From Alphaproteobacteria bacterium (lineage in GTDB: Bacteria > Pseudomonadota > Alphaproteobacteria > Rhodobacterales > Rhodobacteraceae), in contig JAUIHM010000011.1 in the NCBI GenBank assembly GCA_030432315.1, positions 1 to 52,185 on the forward strand: a stretch of DNA of 52,185 nt, given 5' to 3'. The notes under the pieces were generated by a model, which was not told the origin of the DNA, searched no databases, and was given only the letters and a program-made list of their open reading frames with translations. Both the position numbers and the translations under genes were made by a program. The first letter of the stretch is position 1; each line of letters begins with the position of its first letter. Below are positions 50,667 through 52,185 of the stretch, piece after piece.

Positions 50667-52185
50667 TCACAGCGGAATATTGTCATGCTTCTTCCACGGA
50701 TTTGACAGCCGCTTGGTGCGCAGGCTGGCAAAGGCGCGGGCGACACGCCGGCGCGTGGAATGGGGCATGATCACCTCATCGATAAATCCCTTCTCCGCCG
50801 CCACGAACGGATTGGCGAACCGGGTCTCGTAATCGCGCGTCCGCTCGCCGATCTTTTCCGTATCCCCAAGCTCGGACCGGTAGAGAATTTCGACCGCCCC
50901 CTTCGCGCCCATCACAGCGATCTCCGCCGTCGGCCAGGCATAGTTGAAATCGCCGCGCAGATGTTTCGACGCCATCACGTCGTAGGCCCCGCCATAGGCC
51001 TTTCGGGTGATCACCGTCACCTTCGGCACCGTCGCCTCGCCATAGGCGAACAGCAGCTTCGCCCCGTGTTTGATGATGCCGCCATATTCCTGGCTCGTGC
51101 CGGGCAGAAATCCCGGCACGTCGACGAAGGTCAGGATCGGGATCTCGAACGCATCGCAGAACCGCACGAACCGCGCCGCCTTGCGCGCGGAATCGATATC
51201 GAGACAACCCGCAAGCACCATCGGCTGGTTGGCGACCACGCCGACGGTCGAACCTTCCAGCCGGATGAAGCCGGTGATGATGTTGCGGGCAAAATCCTGC
51301 TGGATCTCGAAAAACTCCGCCTCGTCCGCCACCCGCAGGATCAGTTCCTTCATGTCGTAGGGTGTGTTGGCATTCGGCGGGATCAGCGTGTCGAGCGCAT
51401 CCTCGGTCCGGTCGGGCGCATCGTAGAACGGGCGGACCGGCGGTTTCTCGCGGTTGCTCAGCGGCAGGAAGTCCACCAGCCGCCGCACTTCCATCAGGGC
51501 GACGATGTCATTCTCGAAGGCCCCGTCGGCCACCGAGGATCTGGAGGTATGGGTTTTCGCCCCGCCCAGTTCCTCCGCCGTTACCACCTCGTTGGTGACG
51601 GTCTTCACCACGTCGGGGCCGGTGACGAACATGTAGGAACTGTCGCGGACCATGAAGATGAAATCGGTCATCGCCGGCGAATAGACCGCCCCGCCGGCGC
51701 AGGGCCCCATGATGACGCTGATCTGCGGCACCACGCCCGATGCAAGGATGTTGCGCTGGAACACTTCCGCATAGCCGGCGAGACTTGCCACGCCCTCCTG
51801 GATGCGCGCACCGCCGGAATCGTTCAGCCCGATGACAGGTGCACCGTTCTGCACCGCCATATCCATGATCTTGCAGATCTTCTCGGCATGGGTTTCCGAA
51901 AGCGATCCACCGAACACGGTGAAATCCTGACTGAACACATAGACCATCCGGCCGTTGACGGTACCCCAGCCGGTGATGACGCCGTCGCCGGGATAGCTCA
52001 CCGCGTCCATGCCGAAATCGACACAGCGGTGCGCCTTGAACATGTCGAATTCCTCGAAGCTGCCCTCGTCGAGCAGAACCTCGAGCCGTTCACGGGCGGT
52101 GAGTTTGCCCTTGGCGTGCTGGGCGTCGATCCGCCGCTGGCCGCCACCGAGCCGGGCCTCGCCGCGCCGGTCCTCGAGCTGTGCA
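50667..52185 (-). CDS. pccB: Propionyl-CoA carboxylase beta subunit (carboxyltransferase), 5' end cut off
   Basis: About 505 residues are visible; the frame stays open to the window edge, reading [19 protein letters not shown] at its start, so only roughly the first ten residues are missing. Carboxyltransferase features include [21 protein letters not shown], the oxyanion region [28 protein letters not shown] and [14 protein letters not shown]. It transfers carboxyl from biotin on PccA to propionyl-CoA. It is the first gene of the locus on this strand; the stop is 57 bases before the membrane-protein gene. Confidence 0.96.
   Translation of the reverse strand, partial: AQLEDRRGEARLGGGQRRIDAQHAKGKLTARERLEVLLDEGSFEEFDMFKAHRCVDFGMDAVSYPGDGVITGWGTVNGRMVYVFSQDFTVFGGSLSETHAEKICKIMDMAVQNGAPVIGLNDSGGARIQEGVASLAGYAEVFQRNILASGVVPQISVIMGPCAGGAVYSPAMTDFIFMVRDSSYMFVTGPDVVKTVTNEVVTAEELGGAKTHTSRSSVADGAFENDIVALMEVRRLVDFLPLSNREKPPVRPFYDAPDRTEDALDTLIPPNANTPYDMKELILRVADEAEFFEIQQDFARNIITGFIRLEGSTVGVVANQPMVLAGCLDIDSARKAARFVRFCDAFEIPILTFVDVPGFLPGTSQEYGGIIKHGAKLLFAYGEATVPKVTVITRKAYGGAYDVMASKHLRGDFNYAWPTAEIAVMGAKGAVEILYRSELGDTEKIGERTRDYETRFANPFVAAEKGFIDEVIMPHSTRRRVARAFASLRTKRLSNPWKKHDNIPL

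Overview
The window looks like the chromosome of a GC-rich alphaproteobacterium, most likely a Rhodobacterales member. This rests on the layout of the propionyl-CoA carboxylase / methylmalonyl-CoA mutase locus, the FtsK-LolA block, the GntR-controlled ABC catabolic operon and the overall base composition. It is inferred from gene content and remembered protein families, not from a database search. No phage, insertion sequence, CRISPR array or rRNA was seen. Both ends cut through genes: a GlxA-type regulator at the left and pccB at the right.

Layout. 1-7.4 kb: a sugar-acid type catabolic unit on the minus strand (UgpC-like ATPase, binding protein, two permeases, enolase-superfamily dehydratase) with a divergent GntR/FCD repressor. 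A GlxA/AraC regulator converges from the left. 7.4-15.2 kb: tRNA-Phe(GAA), a UbiH-family hydroxylase, an amidase, a DapC-like aminotransferase, FtsK and LolA. 15.2-19.5 kb: XdhC, a MoeA-like/MocA-like fusion for molybdenum cofactor maturation, and guanine deaminase. 19.6-22 kb: a compact sugar cassette (RmlC-like cupin, Gfo/Idh/MocA oxidoreductase, GT2). 22.2-28.6 kb: an ABC exporter, an MFS transporter, a small secreted protein, an exported acetamidase/formamidase and an NAD-dependent epimerase. 29.1-33.7 kb: a tightly coupled nucleoside-salvage operon, cdd-deoA-deoB-add-upp.

33.9-39.5 kb holds the most unusual unit: a four-gene operon encoding, in transcription order, an exported SUOX-fold protein without a molybdopterin-ligating cysteine, a membrane histidine kinase with an eroded ATPase domain, a soluble kinase-receiver-HPt protein, and a LuxO-like sigma-54 activator. 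Together they form a plausible H-D-H-D phosphorelay, comparable in logic to Vibrio LuxPQ-LuxU-LuxO but built from different parts.

39.7-52.2 kb: a propionate assimilation region. It has prpE (propionyl-CoA synthetase), maeB (malic enzyme with PTA domain), panE-like reductase, mcm, a convergent DUF4174 gene, pccA, three small genes (lipoprotein, soluble protein, two-helix membrane protein) and pccB. Together PrpE, PccAB and Mcm would convert propionate to succinyl-CoA, and MaeB would return C4 acids to pyruvate. Methylmalonyl-CoA epimerase is not in the window. Base composition appears lower in GC over roughly the first 18 kb than in the rest (by eye).
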